A stretch of 55,589 nt of DNA from assembly GCA_002422545.1 (NCBI GenBank), contig DIWF01000001.1:1-55589 (forward strand). Reading direction: 5' to 3'. Each line of letters opens with the position of its first letter. Position 1 is the stretch's first letter. Positions 26,009 to 33,608 of this stretch are shown in pieces. Position numbers and translations under genes: made by a program. The DNA is from Firmicutes bacterium UBA6113 (lineage in GTDB: Bacteria > Bacillota > Clostridia > Tissierellales > Sedimentibacteraceae). The notes under the pieces were generated by a model, which saw nothing but the letters and a program-made list of their open reading frames with translations, did not search any database and was not told the origin of the DNA.

Positions 26009-26524
26009 TTAGAATTTTTCAAAGTGTACCTTTGATATGTTAAGATTATTTTCATCATAATGAGCTTTTTCTTCATCTTTGTATCCCAGTGCTACTATGC
26101 TCAACACTCCGTAATTTTCCGGTATGTTCAAAACCTTTCTCACTTCTGTTTCAGATTCACCAAAATCACTTTGTCTCTTTCTCATTTGAATCCACACCGA
26201 TCCCAGCCCCAGTGCCTCGGCTTCAAGTTGAAGCAATATTGATGCTATGGACGCATCCTCCACCCAGACGTCGCTTCTGTCGCTGTCAGCAACTACAGCT
26301 ATTGCGCAAACTGCAGTATCAAGGCCGTTAGCACCTTTTGACTTGCATTTTCTGAGCTTCATCATAGTATCCCTGTCTTCAACAACTATAAATTCAACAG
26401 GCTTCTTGTCCTTTGAAGAAGGAGCTAAGAGTCCTGCCTTTACAATTTTATCAATTGTGTCCCTGTGGATTTTTTCTTCCTTAAACTTTCTTACGGTCCT
26501 TCTTCTCTTCAGCAAATCAAGCAT
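26009..26524 (-). CDS. Nitroreductase family protein
   Basis: 171-aa FMN-dependent NAD(P)H oxidoreductase of the nitroreductase fold. The N-terminus RRTVRKFKEEKI carries the FMN phosphate-binding Arg residues, then APSSKDKKPVEFIVV, and GLGSVWIQMRKR is the glycine-rich late motif. It is short for the family but complete. The start is ATG 26524 with AGGAGAAAATT before it rather than ATG 26581. Substrates (nitroaromatics, quinones, flavins) cannot be told from sequence. Confidence 0.87.
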   Translation of the reverse strand: MLDLLKRRRTVRKFKEEKIHRDTIDKIVKAGLLAPSSKDKKPVEFIVVEDRDTMMKLRKCKSKGANGLDTAVCAIAVVADSDRSDVWVEDASIASILLQLEAEALGLGSVWIQMRKRQSDFGESETEVRKVLNIPENYGVLSIVALGYKDEEKAHYDENNLNISKVHFEKF

Positions 26525-26931
26525 AATTTTCTCCTCATATTTTTTATTATATATAATAACTCCAATTAATCGTGTGCACATAAATATTATATCAAATTAA
26601 TAAACTTATAACAACTCGCACGATTTTAATTTCTGCTTAGTCTTTTCTGCAGGCAAATGTTTTTATGTCTATAAAAATATCTGCATAATTAATATCTTGA
26701 AAATCAATCAAAATTTTTGATTAAATATCTAGTTTGTCCTACAAATTTTCTTGCTAACACATTTGAAGTGTGGTATAAATAATACATTAAACTTTAATGC
26801 GTTAAAAAAATAAATTATATATGTGTTTAATTTGCGTACACAGTTGTATTATGCACGACATAAGTGGTACAAAAATATGATTAAATATACTTTTTATATT
26901 TTTAACAGCAATTAACTGAAAGGACAATCAT
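26525..26931. other. About 400-bp divergent intergenic region
   Basis: It separates the nitroreductase (minus) and the amino-acid ABC operon (plus). It is strongly AT-rich with no coding frame that I trust. It holds the predicted promoter at 26751-26779 and a long leader (about 145 nt) that contains an inverted TTAA-TGCG-TTAA element (26798-26806 area). I see no T-box or known amino-acid riboswitch signature in it. Confidence 0.5.
26751..26779 (+). promoter_or_regulatory. Predicted promoter of the amino-acid ABC operon
   Basis: TTGCTA (26751-26756), 17 bp, TATAAA (26774-26779), giving a 5' leader of about 145 nt. Confidence 0.5.
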
Positions 26932-27801
26932 ATGAAAAAAACAAAATTACTAGCTTTTTTATTGGCACTGAGCACAATTGTCGGAATCGCAGGCGGATGT
27001 TCCGCAGATAAAACAACTAAAGAAACAGCAGCAGAACCTAAGAACCGCCTTGAAGCAATAATTGAACGCGGTTACATGGAAGTTGCAACCGAACCATATT
27101 TTGCTCCTTATGAATTTATCGATCCAAGCAAGAAAGGCAACGAACAATATGTGGGAAGTGACATTAAACTTGCCCAGTACATTGCAGACGAACTTGGAGT
27201 TGAGCTTCGCATCGTTCCGCTTGAATTTTCTGCAGTATTAAGCAGTATAACAGAAAAAAAATACGACCTTGCAATTTCAGCTTTGTCATACACTCCGGCA
27301 AGGGCACAGGCCATGAACATGTCAAATGGATATTATTTTGCTGAAGGCGGCGACGGCCATGGTCTTCTTATAAAGACTGAAGATGCTGAAAACATCAAAA
27401 ATGCTGAAGATGTAGCGAACAAGGTAATTGTTGCACAAAGCGGATCCCTGCAGGAGCTTTATGTCAATGAACAAATACCAAAATACAAGGAATTCAAACG
27501 CGTTTCATCCACAACTGACGGATTTTTAATGGTGCAGGAAGGCAAGGCAGATGTATGTGCAACAAGCATCCCAACTGCTCAGCTTTATATCGAAGCAAAT
27601 AAGGACAGCGGACTTATGGTTGTTGATAGTTTTGAATTTTATGTTGACGAAAAAACATCTGGAACAAGAATCGGCATTCCTTTAGGCGAAGATGAACTCA
27701 CCGAAAAAATCAATGAAATAATAGATGAGGTGGTAAATGACGGCACATTTGAACAATGGCATGAAGAATACACTAAGTATTCTAAGGAACTTGGCCTGTA
27801 A
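26932..27801 (+). CDS. Polar amino-acid ABC transporter substrate-binding lipoprotein
   Basis: 289-aa lipoprotein with lipobox GIAGGCSAD (Cys23), followed by a family 3 solute-binding domain (MEVATEPYFAPYEFID, then SDIKLAQYIADELG and DLAISALSYTPAR, ending FEQWHEEYTKYSKELG). It captures a polar amino acid or derivative outside the membrane. First gene of a four-gene unit with permease, ATPase and an M20 amidohydrolase. That enzyme suggests the imported ligand is an N-acylated or peptide-like amino acid. Confidence 0.93.
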   Translation: MKKTKLLAFLLALSTIVGIAGGCSADKTTKETAAEPKNRLEAIIERGYMEVATEPYFAPYEFIDPSKKGNEQYVGSDIKLAQYIADELGVELRIVPLEFSAVLSSITEKKYDLAISALSYTPARAQAMNMSNGYYFAEGGDGHGLLIKTEDAENIKNAEDVANKVIVAQSGSLQELYVNEQIPKYKEFKRVSSTTDGFLMVQEGKADVCATSIPTAQLYIEANKDSGLMVVDSFEFYVDEKTSGTRIGIPLGEDELTEKINEIIDEVVNDGTFEQWHEEYTKYSKELGL

Positions 27802-27870
27802 TCATATGGAGCTTTCGACTTTTTCAGCTTCTCTAAAGCCTCCGTGCGGAATGACAATAAGGAGAGAAAA

Positions 27871-28533
27871 ATGTTTCAAACTATCATAGATTTATGGATT
27901 AAATACGACTATGTGTATATCAACGGTTTGTTGGGGACTTTGATTTTGGCAGCAATAACCGTCTTGGTTGCCACAATAATAGGAACCATAGTTGCTATCA
28001 TGAAGTTGTCAAAAATAAAAATTTTGGATTGGATTACCTCTTTGTACATTGGAATACTCCGCGGTACTCCTATCCTGCTTCAGCTTTATTTTTTCTGGCT
28101 GCTGCTTCCTAAAATAGTCCCCTTTGAACTTTCGGATACAGCATGCATCATAATAGCACTCATAGTAAATGCAAGCTCATATGTTGCTGAAGTAATCCGT
28201 GCAGGAATTCAGGCAGTGGACAAAGGCCAGACAGAAGCAGCTAAGAGTCTGGGTCTTTCCAACTACAACACAATGAGAAAAATAATTCTTCCTCAGGCAA
28301 TAAAAAACATACTTCCTGCCCTGGGCAACGAGTATATTTCAATGGTTAAGCAGACTTCACTGGCTTCGGTCTTCTTTGTGCAGGAACTTATGACAGCATA
28401 CAAGACTGTACAGTCTGCCACGTTCCTTGCAATTCCTTCGCTGATTATTGTAGGAGCCATATACCTTGTGGTAACAACAGTGCTGACAAAAGCTCTCACC
28501 ATGTTTGAAAGGAGGCTTAATGTAAATGAGTAA
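27871..28533 (+). CDS. Amino-acid ABC transporter permease
   Basis: 220-aa HisM/GlnP-type permease with about five TM helices. The loop GTLILAAITVLVATIIGT is near the start. EAAKSLGLSNYNTMRKIILPQA is the EAA motif that docks the ATPase. The start is ATG 27871 behind AAGGAGAGAAAA, whereas the frame is open to 27844. It overlaps the ATPase gene by 8 bp. It probably works as a homodimer. Confidence 0.93.
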   Translation: MFQTIIDLWIKYDYVYINGLLGTLILAAITVLVATIIGTIVAIMKLSKIKILDWITSLYIGILRGTPILLQLYFFWLLLPKIVPFELSDTACIIIALIVNASSYVAEVIRAGIQAVDKGQTEAAKSLGLSNYNTMRKIILPQAIKNILPALGNEYISMVKQTSLASVFFVQELMTAYKTVQSATFLAIPSLIIVGAIYLVVTTVLTKALTMFERRLNVNE

Positions 28534-29263
28534 TAAGGAACTTATAAGGGTTGAAGATCTGTGTAAATCATTTGGAAAACTACAGGTTCTAAAAAATATT
28601 ACAGAAAGTATTCATGAAGGAGAGGTTGTGTCAATAATCGGCCCTTCAGGAAGCGGTAAAAGCACATTTTTACGCTGCCTCAACCTCCTTGAAAGACCAA
28701 CAGGGGGTAAAGTTTTCTTTGAAGGTGTGGACCTTGCAGATAAAAAAATTAACGTAGACAAGCACAGACAAAAAATAGGAATGGTTTTTCAGCTGTTCAA
28801 TGTATTTCCACACCTTACGGTGATTGAAAATATAACGCTGGCTCCCATACTGGAAAAAAAGATCCCTCAAGCAGAAGCAGAAAAACAAGCATGCGAACTT
28901 TTGGACCGCGTGGGGCTTCTTGATAAAAAAAATGAATACCCTACAAAGCTTTCAGGCGGACAAAAACAAAGGCTTGCCATAGTCAGGGCTCTTGCCATGG
29001 AGCCTGATGTTATTCTTTTTGACGAGCCCACAAGCGCCCTGGACCCTGAAATGGTCAAGGAAGTTCTTGATGTAATAAAGGACCTGGCTGTATCAGGTAT
29101 GACAATTGTGATAGTAACTCACGAAATGGCTTTTGCCAGGGAAGTCAGCGACCGCGTCTTGTTCATGGCAGATGGTATCATCCAGGAACAAGGAACACCG
29201 GATTATATATTCGACCAAGCAAAAAATCCAAGAACAATTGAATTTTTAAGCAAGGTTCTTTAA
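28526..29263 (+). CDS. Amino-acid ABC transporter ATP-binding protein
   Basis: 245-aa GlnQ-type ATPase. Walker A is GPSGSGKST, Q-loop FQLFNVFPHLTV, signature LSGGQKQRLAIVRAL, Walker B VILFDEPTSALDPE and switch His in VTHEMAFAREV. It powers the importer formed with the adjacent binding protein and permease. The D-loop SALDPE is typical of the polar amino-acid (PAAT) subfamily. Confidence 0.95.
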   Translation: MSNKELIRVEDLCKSFGKLQVLKNITESIHEGEVVSIIGPSGSGKSTFLRCLNLLERPTGGKVFFEGVDLADKKINVDKHRQKIGMVFQLFNVFPHLTVIENITLAPILEKKIPQAEAEKQACELLDRVGLLDKKNEYPTKLSGGQKQRLAIVRALAMEPDVILFDEPTSALDPEMVKEVLDVIKDLAVSGMTIVIVTHEMAFAREVSDRVLFMADGIIQEQGTPDYIFDQAKNPRTIEFLSKVL

Positions 29264-29275
29264 GAGGAGAATACA

Positions 29276-30712
29276 ATGACTGATTTGGAATTTATTGAAA
29301 AAGTAATTGATGAAAAAAAGCAACTGATTGTTGATGTAAGCGATAAAATATGGAATTTTGCAGAGCTTCCTTATGCTGAAACAAAATCAGCTTCACTTTT
29401 ATGTGACGTTCTTAAGCAGAAAGGCTTTAAGGTAACTCAAGGTGTGGCTGAAATTCCAACTGCATTTACAGCAGAATTTGGATCTGGCAAACCAGTTTTC
29501 GGTTTTCTTGGAGAATACGACGCTCTTGACATTTTAAGCCAGGAAGCAGGAAATCCTCACAAATGTCCAATAAGGGAAGGGGCTCCTGGACACGGCTGCG
29601 GGCACAACCTTCTTGGAGCCGGCTCCCTTGGTGCTGTTCTTGCAGTAAAGGAATACTTAAAGAGAAATAATCTTAAGGGAACAGTTATTTATTACGGCTG
29701 TGCCGCAGAGGAAGGCGCAGGAGCAAAACAGTTCATGGCTCGTGCAGGACTTTTTGATGGTGTTGATTTTGTCTACACATGGCATCCGGCAACAACAAAC
29801 GAAGTTCAGTCCGACCGTTCCGTTGCAATAATGGGAGCAAATTTTGAGTTCAAAGGTCTGACATCTCATGCAGGCGGTTCACCCCATTTGGGAAGAAGTG
29901 CCCTTGATGCTGCAGAATTGATGAGCGTTGGTGTCAACTACTTAAGAGAACACATCATAGACCAGGCCCGAGTTCATTATGCTTATGCAGATTCAGGAGG
30001 AACAGCTCCAAATGTTGTTCAAGACCACGCACTTGTGAAATATGAAGTGCGCTCACCTAAGGTAAAACAGGTGAAGGAGTTGTTTGAACGTGTTGTGGAT
30101 GTTGCAAGAGGTGCAGCGCTTATGACAGGAACAACAATAAACTATGAAATAACAATGGCATTTTCTGATTACATAACAAACAGTGCCCTTGCAAAAGTTG
30201 CAGACAAATGCCTACAGGAAATTGGCGCTCCAAAGTGGGATGATGAAGATTATGCTCTTGCTAAAATGTACCTTTCATCATATAACCAGAACACTCTGGA
30301 TAATATCAAAGAAGAAATCGCAGAAATATATGGCGAAGACAAAGTGGAAGAAATTCTGGCTAAGCCTCTTGACAGCATTATTCATCCTTATGATGAAAAG
30401 AACAAAAAATACAGCACCGGCTCCACTGATGTGGGAGATGTATGTTATGCCGTACCAACTCTCAACTTCCAAATTACAACAGCATGCGTTGGAAATGTTG
30501 GACACACATGGCAAATGACAGGTCAGTCCAACAGCAGCATATCAAACAAAGGTCTCATAACTGCTGCCAAAGCAATGGCTCTTGCAGCAGTAAGAACTAT
30601 GAACATGCCTGATGTTATAGAAGAAGCTAAAAATATAGTGCTGAAGCAAAATGGAGGCGCTTATAGCTGTCCTCTTCCCGACTACGTTAAACCACCTGTT
30701 GGAAGATATTAA
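29276..30712 (+). CDS. M20 family amidohydrolase, AbgB-like
   Basis: 478-aa zinc aminoacylase/carboxypeptidase-type enzyme of the M20D group. GEYDALD and GHGCGHNLLG carry metal ligands, CAAEEGAGAK holds the catalytic Glu pair, and the dimerisation domain includes FKGLTSHAGGSP. It resembles AbgB, which cleaves p-aminobenzoyl-glutamate, and related N-acyl amino acid or peptide hydrolases. It is placed 12 bp after the importer ATPase, so it probably hydrolyses what the transporter brings in. No signal peptide, so it is cytosolic. The specific substrate is not shown. Confidence 0.87.
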   Translation: MTDLEFIEKVIDEKKQLIVDVSDKIWNFAELPYAETKSASLLCDVLKQKGFKVTQGVAEIPTAFTAEFGSGKPVFGFLGEYDALDILSQEAGNPHKCPIREGAPGHGCGHNLLGAGSLGAVLAVKEYLKRNNLKGTVIYYGCAAEEGAGAKQFMARAGLFDGVDFVYTWHPATTNEVQSDRSVAIMGANFEFKGLTSHAGGSPHLGRSALDAAELMSVGVNYLREHIIDQARVHYAYADSGGTAPNVVQDHALVKYEVRSPKVKQVKELFERVVDVARGAALMTGTTINYEITMAFSDYITNSALAKVADKCLQEIGAPKWDDEDYALAKMYLSSYNQNTLDNIKEEIAEIYGEDKVEEILAKPLDSIIHPYDEKNKKYSTGSTDVGDVCYAVPTLNFQITTACVGNVGHTWQMTGQSNSSISNKGLITAAKAMALAAVRTMNMPDVIEEAKNIVLKQNGGAYSCPLPDYVKPPVGRY

Positions 30713-30740
30713 AAAATGTCGCATTTACATGCGGCATTTT
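30713..30740. terminator. Bidirectional terminator (AbgB-like / msrB)
   Basis: AAAATGTCGCAT, loop TTAC, ATGCGGCATTTT (one G-T pair), directly after the plus-strand stop and before the minus-strand msrB stop. Confidence 0.88.
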
Positions 30741-30747
30741 TATTATA

Positions 30748-31206
30748 TCAATCAATTAAATTTATAAACTCTTTGTAGCCTTCCTTCTCCATTTCAGAAA
30801 GCGGTATAAACTTCAATGAAGCACTGTTTATGCAGTATCTCAGTCCCCCATTTTCTATGGGACCGTCATTGAATACATGCCCCAGATGAGAATCTCCGTC
30901 TTTGCTTCTCACTTCTGTTCTTTCCATTCCAAATGATGAATCTCTTTTGAACTTAACAACATTTTTATCTATTGGCTTTGTGAAACTGGGCCAACCACAG
31001 CCAGAATCAAATTTATCTGAAGATACGAAAAGAGGACTTCCTGATACAACATCCACATATATTCCCTTCTCCTTGTTGTTCCAGTATTCATTTTCAAAAG
31101 GAGGCTCTGTTCTGTTTTCCTGGGTTACCTCATACTGAACTTTAGTCAGTATTTTTTTTAGTTCTTCTTTAGTTGATTTTTTGATTTTTTCATCATCTTT
31201 ATCCAT
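30748..31206 (-). CDS. msrB: Peptide methionine-R-sulfoxide reductase
   Basis: 152-aa MsrB. Visible family blocks are YEVTQENRTEPPFENEYW, SGCGWPSFTKPI, TEVRSKDGDSHLGHVFNDGP and RYCINSASLKFIP, where the Cys in RYCINS is catalytic. It repairs the R-sulfoxide of methionine in proteins. The two CxxC zinc pairs of some MsrB proteins are absent. Its start overlaps the stop of the upstream Fe-S protein gene (TAATG), placing it in an operon with a selenocysteine peroxiredoxin, so the operon looks like peroxide defence and repair. Confidence 0.95.
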   Translation of the reverse strand: MDKDDEKIKKSTKEELKKILTKVQYEVTQENRTEPPFENEYWNNKEKGIYVDVVSGSPLFVSSDKFDSGCGWPSFTKPIDKNVVKFKRDSSFGMERTEVRSKDGDSHLGHVFNDGPIENGGLRYCINSASLKFIPLSEMEKEGYKEFINLID

Positions 31207-32012
31207 TATTTACCCTTTCGCGGAGGTATTTTCCTTGAACATGGCACAGCCACCTGGCATTTTCCGCAGCCATATCTTGGTTTGTACTTTTCTTTTGTAA
31301 TATCAAGAAAATCTGAACACTTCCTGTGATCCTTGCCACACTCAACTGATATGGCGTTTACCGGACATCTTCCTGCGCATGCTCCGCACATGGTGCAGTA
31401 TTCATAAATATCATGGTACTTCCTTTCATCATGTTCGAGAGCCATGCTGGTAACAATGCTGCCAAATCTTCCTGCCATTCCTTTTTCCGTTATCAGTCCT
31501 TTGGACAACCCGAAAGTGCCAAGGCCGCAGATAAAAGCTGCATGCCTTTCAGACCAGTTGCTTGTAAATGGTCTTGCTGAGCCGAATCTTTTATCCAGTA
31601 CCGGAACAACTGCCTCATACCCTTCCTCCTTAAGTTTATTGCATATATGTATGCTTAGATTGTTAACAAAAAACTGTCCTTCTATACGTCCGTGAAGCCA
31701 TCCGTCTGAAGGCCACATCTTGTCGTGTTTGTTTTTTTCTGTTATTTCATCTGAAAAAGGCAAAAAGTAGCATATGACTGTTTTTGCAGAAAGAAGCCAT
31801 TCCTTGGGAAGCATGAAGTTTTCCCCTATGGCAGAAGGATTTTTAAGCAGTTTAAACAATTCATCATCTGCAGAACCAAATGCAAAAATAGGTTCTTCAA
31901 ATATTTTAATTCCTGCAAGTTCCTCTGATATTGCATTTTCCAAAGACAGAAAGTTATGCTCTGATTTCATTACATATTCATTTGCTATGTTCATAATGCT
32001 TTGTTTATCCAT
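31206..32012 (-). CDS. 4Fe-4S double-cluster protein, epoxyqueuosine reductase-like
   Basis: 268-aa cytosolic Fe-S protein. An N-terminal alpha/beta part (KTVICYFLPFSDE, then FICGLGTFGLSKGLI) precedes a ferredoxin-like domain CTMCGACAGRCPVNAI. A second Cys set (CSDF...CGKCQVAVPCS) follows. It resembles the QueG-like family that binds two 4Fe-4S clusters, but it is shorter than true QueG and lacks its HEAT tail, so queuosine function is not implied. I prefer ATG 32012 (MDKQSI), preceded by GGGGGG; ATG 32024 is the alternative. It lies between prx and msrB in one operon, so an electron-donor role is possible but unproven. Confidence 0.75.
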   Translation of the reverse strand: MDKQSIMNIANEYVMKSEHNFLSLENAISEELAGIKIFEEPIFAFGSADDELFKLLKNPSAIGENFMLPKEWLLSAKTVICYFLPFSDEITEKNKHDKMWPSDGWLHGRIEGQFFVNNLSIHICNKLKEEGYEAVVPVLDKRFGSARPFTSNWSERHAAFICGLGTFGLSKGLITEKGMAGRFGSIVTSMALEHDERKYHDIYEYCTMCGACAGRCPVNAISVECGKDHRKCSDFLDITKEKYKPRYGCGKCQVAVPCSRKIPPRKGK

Positions 32013-32036
32013 AAGCCCCCCCATAAATTACTTCTT

Positions 32037-32501
32037 TTATTTTGACAGTTCCTTAAGATCCTCCAGAACTTTCTCCACATGACCGTTTACTTTTACTTTG
32101 GAATAAATTTTTCTGACTATTCCTTGTTTATCAACTATGAAGGTTGTTCTCTCAACACCCATGGTTTTTTTGCCATACATGTTTTTTTCCTTCCACACAT
32201 CAAAGGCCTTTATCACTTCTAAATCAACATCACTGACAAGATCAAATTTCAGATTGTTTTTTTCTGTAAACTTCTTATGACTATCAAGACTGTCCTTGCT
32301 TACTCCTACAACAACTGCTTCAAGTTTTTCAAAGTCATTCAGGTGTTCGTTGAAATCAACGGCTTCATTTGTTCAGCCTGACGTCATGTCCTTGGGGTAA
32401 AAATAAAGAACTATATTTTTGCCTCTATGATCAGATAATTTAATTGTTTTTCCGTTTGTCTCCAAAGTAACATCAGGAGCAGCATCACCTATATTTATCA
32501 T
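32037..32501 (-). CDS. Selenocysteine-containing peroxiredoxin (Bcp/PrxQ type)
   Basis: 154 residues if the in-frame TGA at codon 43 (plus-strand 32373-32375) is read as selenocysteine. The frame is otherwise open from ATG 32501 (RBS GGAGGTTATT) to TAA 32037. Around the TGA it reads VLYFYPKDMTSG-U-TNEAVDF, and Bcp/PrxQ proteins have PKDxTPG-C-TxEAxDF, so TGA sits exactly at the peroxidatic Cys. Downstream, FDLVSDVD, YGKKTMGVERTTFIVD and GHVEKVL continue the thioredoxin-fold family to the normal length. No Cys occurs anywhere, so it would be a one-Sec enzyme lacking the usual resolving Cys. It would reduce peroxides. First gene of an operon with an Fe-S protein and msrB. The alternative, a nonsense mutation, is less likely given the exact position. 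Confidence 0.88.
32348..32361 (-). promoter_or_regulatory. Candidate SECIS-type hairpin after the TGA
   Basis: In the mRNA CGUUGA-UU-UCAACG begins about 12 nt after the UGA codon, a spacing compatible with bacterial SECIS elements, which lie just 3' of the UGA inside the coding region. The loop is small and does not show a clear G/U apical motif, so this is tentative. Confidence 0.4.
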
Positions 32502-32588
32502 AATAACCTCCTTTTTTTATGATTATTATAACATATTCGTTAATATTTTGAGAAAAATAATTACATACTTTAAATAAACAAATAATAT

Positions 32589-32617
32589 TTGGAATAACTT
32601 CTATTATATGTTATAGT
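32589..32617 (+). promoter_or_regulatory. Predicted promoter of degV
   Basis: TTGGAA (32589-32594), 17 bp, TATAGT (32612-32617). The transcript would start near 32624, after the first in-frame ATG (32620), which supports the downstream TTG start. Confidence 0.6.
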
Positions 32618-32658
32618 TAATGAACTATGAAAACAATTTTGATGAACGGAGAATATCA

Positions 32659-33510
32659 TTGAGAAAAATTCTAATATCAACCGAAAGCGGGTCAGACCTC
32701 CCATTGGACATAATTAAGCAGCACAATATTCAGGTTGTTCCAATGCATGTTATAATGGACGAACAAGACTATCCTGATGGCTCAATACCTGTAACCATGG
32801 TTTACGATTATTACCAACGGACAAAAAAAATACCATCCACATCGTCAACAAACCCAAATGAATATGAAAGTTTTTTCCGCAAAATTAACGAAGATAACCC
32901 AGGCTGTGCAATCATTCACATTGCATATTCCTCTAAGGCTTCAAGCACATATCAAAATGCTTCCATAGCAATCAAGGAATTTGACAACATTTATCTGGTA
33001 GACTCCATGAACGTGTCAGGCGGTGAAGCTGCAATCATTGTAAAATCAGCTGAGCTGGCAGAAAAAGACACCTGCACGGAACCGGAAAAACTAGTTGAAG
33101 AGATAAGAACATTTGTCTCACAAGTACGTGCCTCCTTTATTCCAGGAAATCTGGAATACTTAAAGGCAGGTGGACGTGTATCAAATGCAGCATATCTGGG
33201 AGCATCCCTGCTTCAACTTAAGCCGCTGATTGAAATTATAGAAGGCAAATTAGTATCAACAAAAAAATTCCGCGGTAAAATGAAACGTGTAGCAGAAGAT
33301 TACATAAACGAATTCATCAACCGTTATAACCTGGAAAAAGACAGAATATTTCTTTTGTATTCCCTTGGCCTTGATGAAGAAACAAAAGTGCGAATGGAAG
33401 AGATTGTAAAAGAAAATAATTTCAATAGGGTTGTGTGGGTTCAGACAGGATGTGTAATTTCCACACACAGCGGACCGGGAGCAATTGGAATAGCAGGATT
33501 TGAAATCTAG
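32659..33510 (+). CDS. DegV family fatty-acid-binding protein
   Basis: 283-aa DegV protein: KILISTESGSDLP at the N-terminus, then a first-domain SSTNPNEYESFF-type loop, AYSSKASSTYQNA, FIPGNLEYLKAGGRVS and a C-terminal HSGPGAIGIA. DegV/FakB proteins bind a fatty acid and can present it to the FakA kinase; no FakA gene is in this window. The start is TTG 32659 because GGAGA lies 7 nt upstream, homologues start there, and the predicted promoter excludes the earlier ATG. It is monocistronic. Confidence 0.9.
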   Translation: MRKILISTESGSDLPLDIIKQHNIQVVPMHVIMDEQDYPDGSIPVTMVYDYYQRTKKIPSTSSTNPNEYESFFRKINEDNPGCAIIHIAYSSKASSTYQNASIAIKEFDNIYLVDSMNVSGGEAAIIVKSAELAEKDTCTEPEKLVEEIRTFVSQVRASFIPGNLEYLKAGGRVSNAAYLGASLLQLKPLIEIIEGKLVSTKKFRGKMKRVAEDYINEFINRYNLEKDRIFLLYSLGLDEETKVRMEEIVKENNFNRVVWVQTGCVISTHSGPGAIGIAGFEI

Positions 33511-33562
33511 TAACCTAGCGACTTCATTGTTTGCCGTAAAATTTCATTTGAATACATAATAA

Positions 33563-33600
33563 AAAGAATGCATTAATGCCAACACATTAATACATTCTTT
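33563..33600. terminator. Bidirectional terminator (degV / DUF4153 gene)
   Basis: AAAGAATG-C-ATTAATG, loop CCAACA, CATTAAT-A-CATTCTTT: a 16-bp stem with one mismatch, followed by T-rich sequence. Confidence 0.85.
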
Positions 33601-33608
33601 ATTTTTTA

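Noticed and set aside
26780..26931. Amino-acid riboswitch in the long leader of the ABC operon
   Set aside because: No lysine, glycine or T-box signature and no terminator/antiterminator pair could be found.
32037..32501. Peroxiredoxin as a simple nonsense pseudogene
   Set aside because: The TGA replaces exactly the catalytic Cys codon, the rest of the frame is intact to the family's normal end, and the RBS and operon are intact. Selenocysteine is the simpler explanation.
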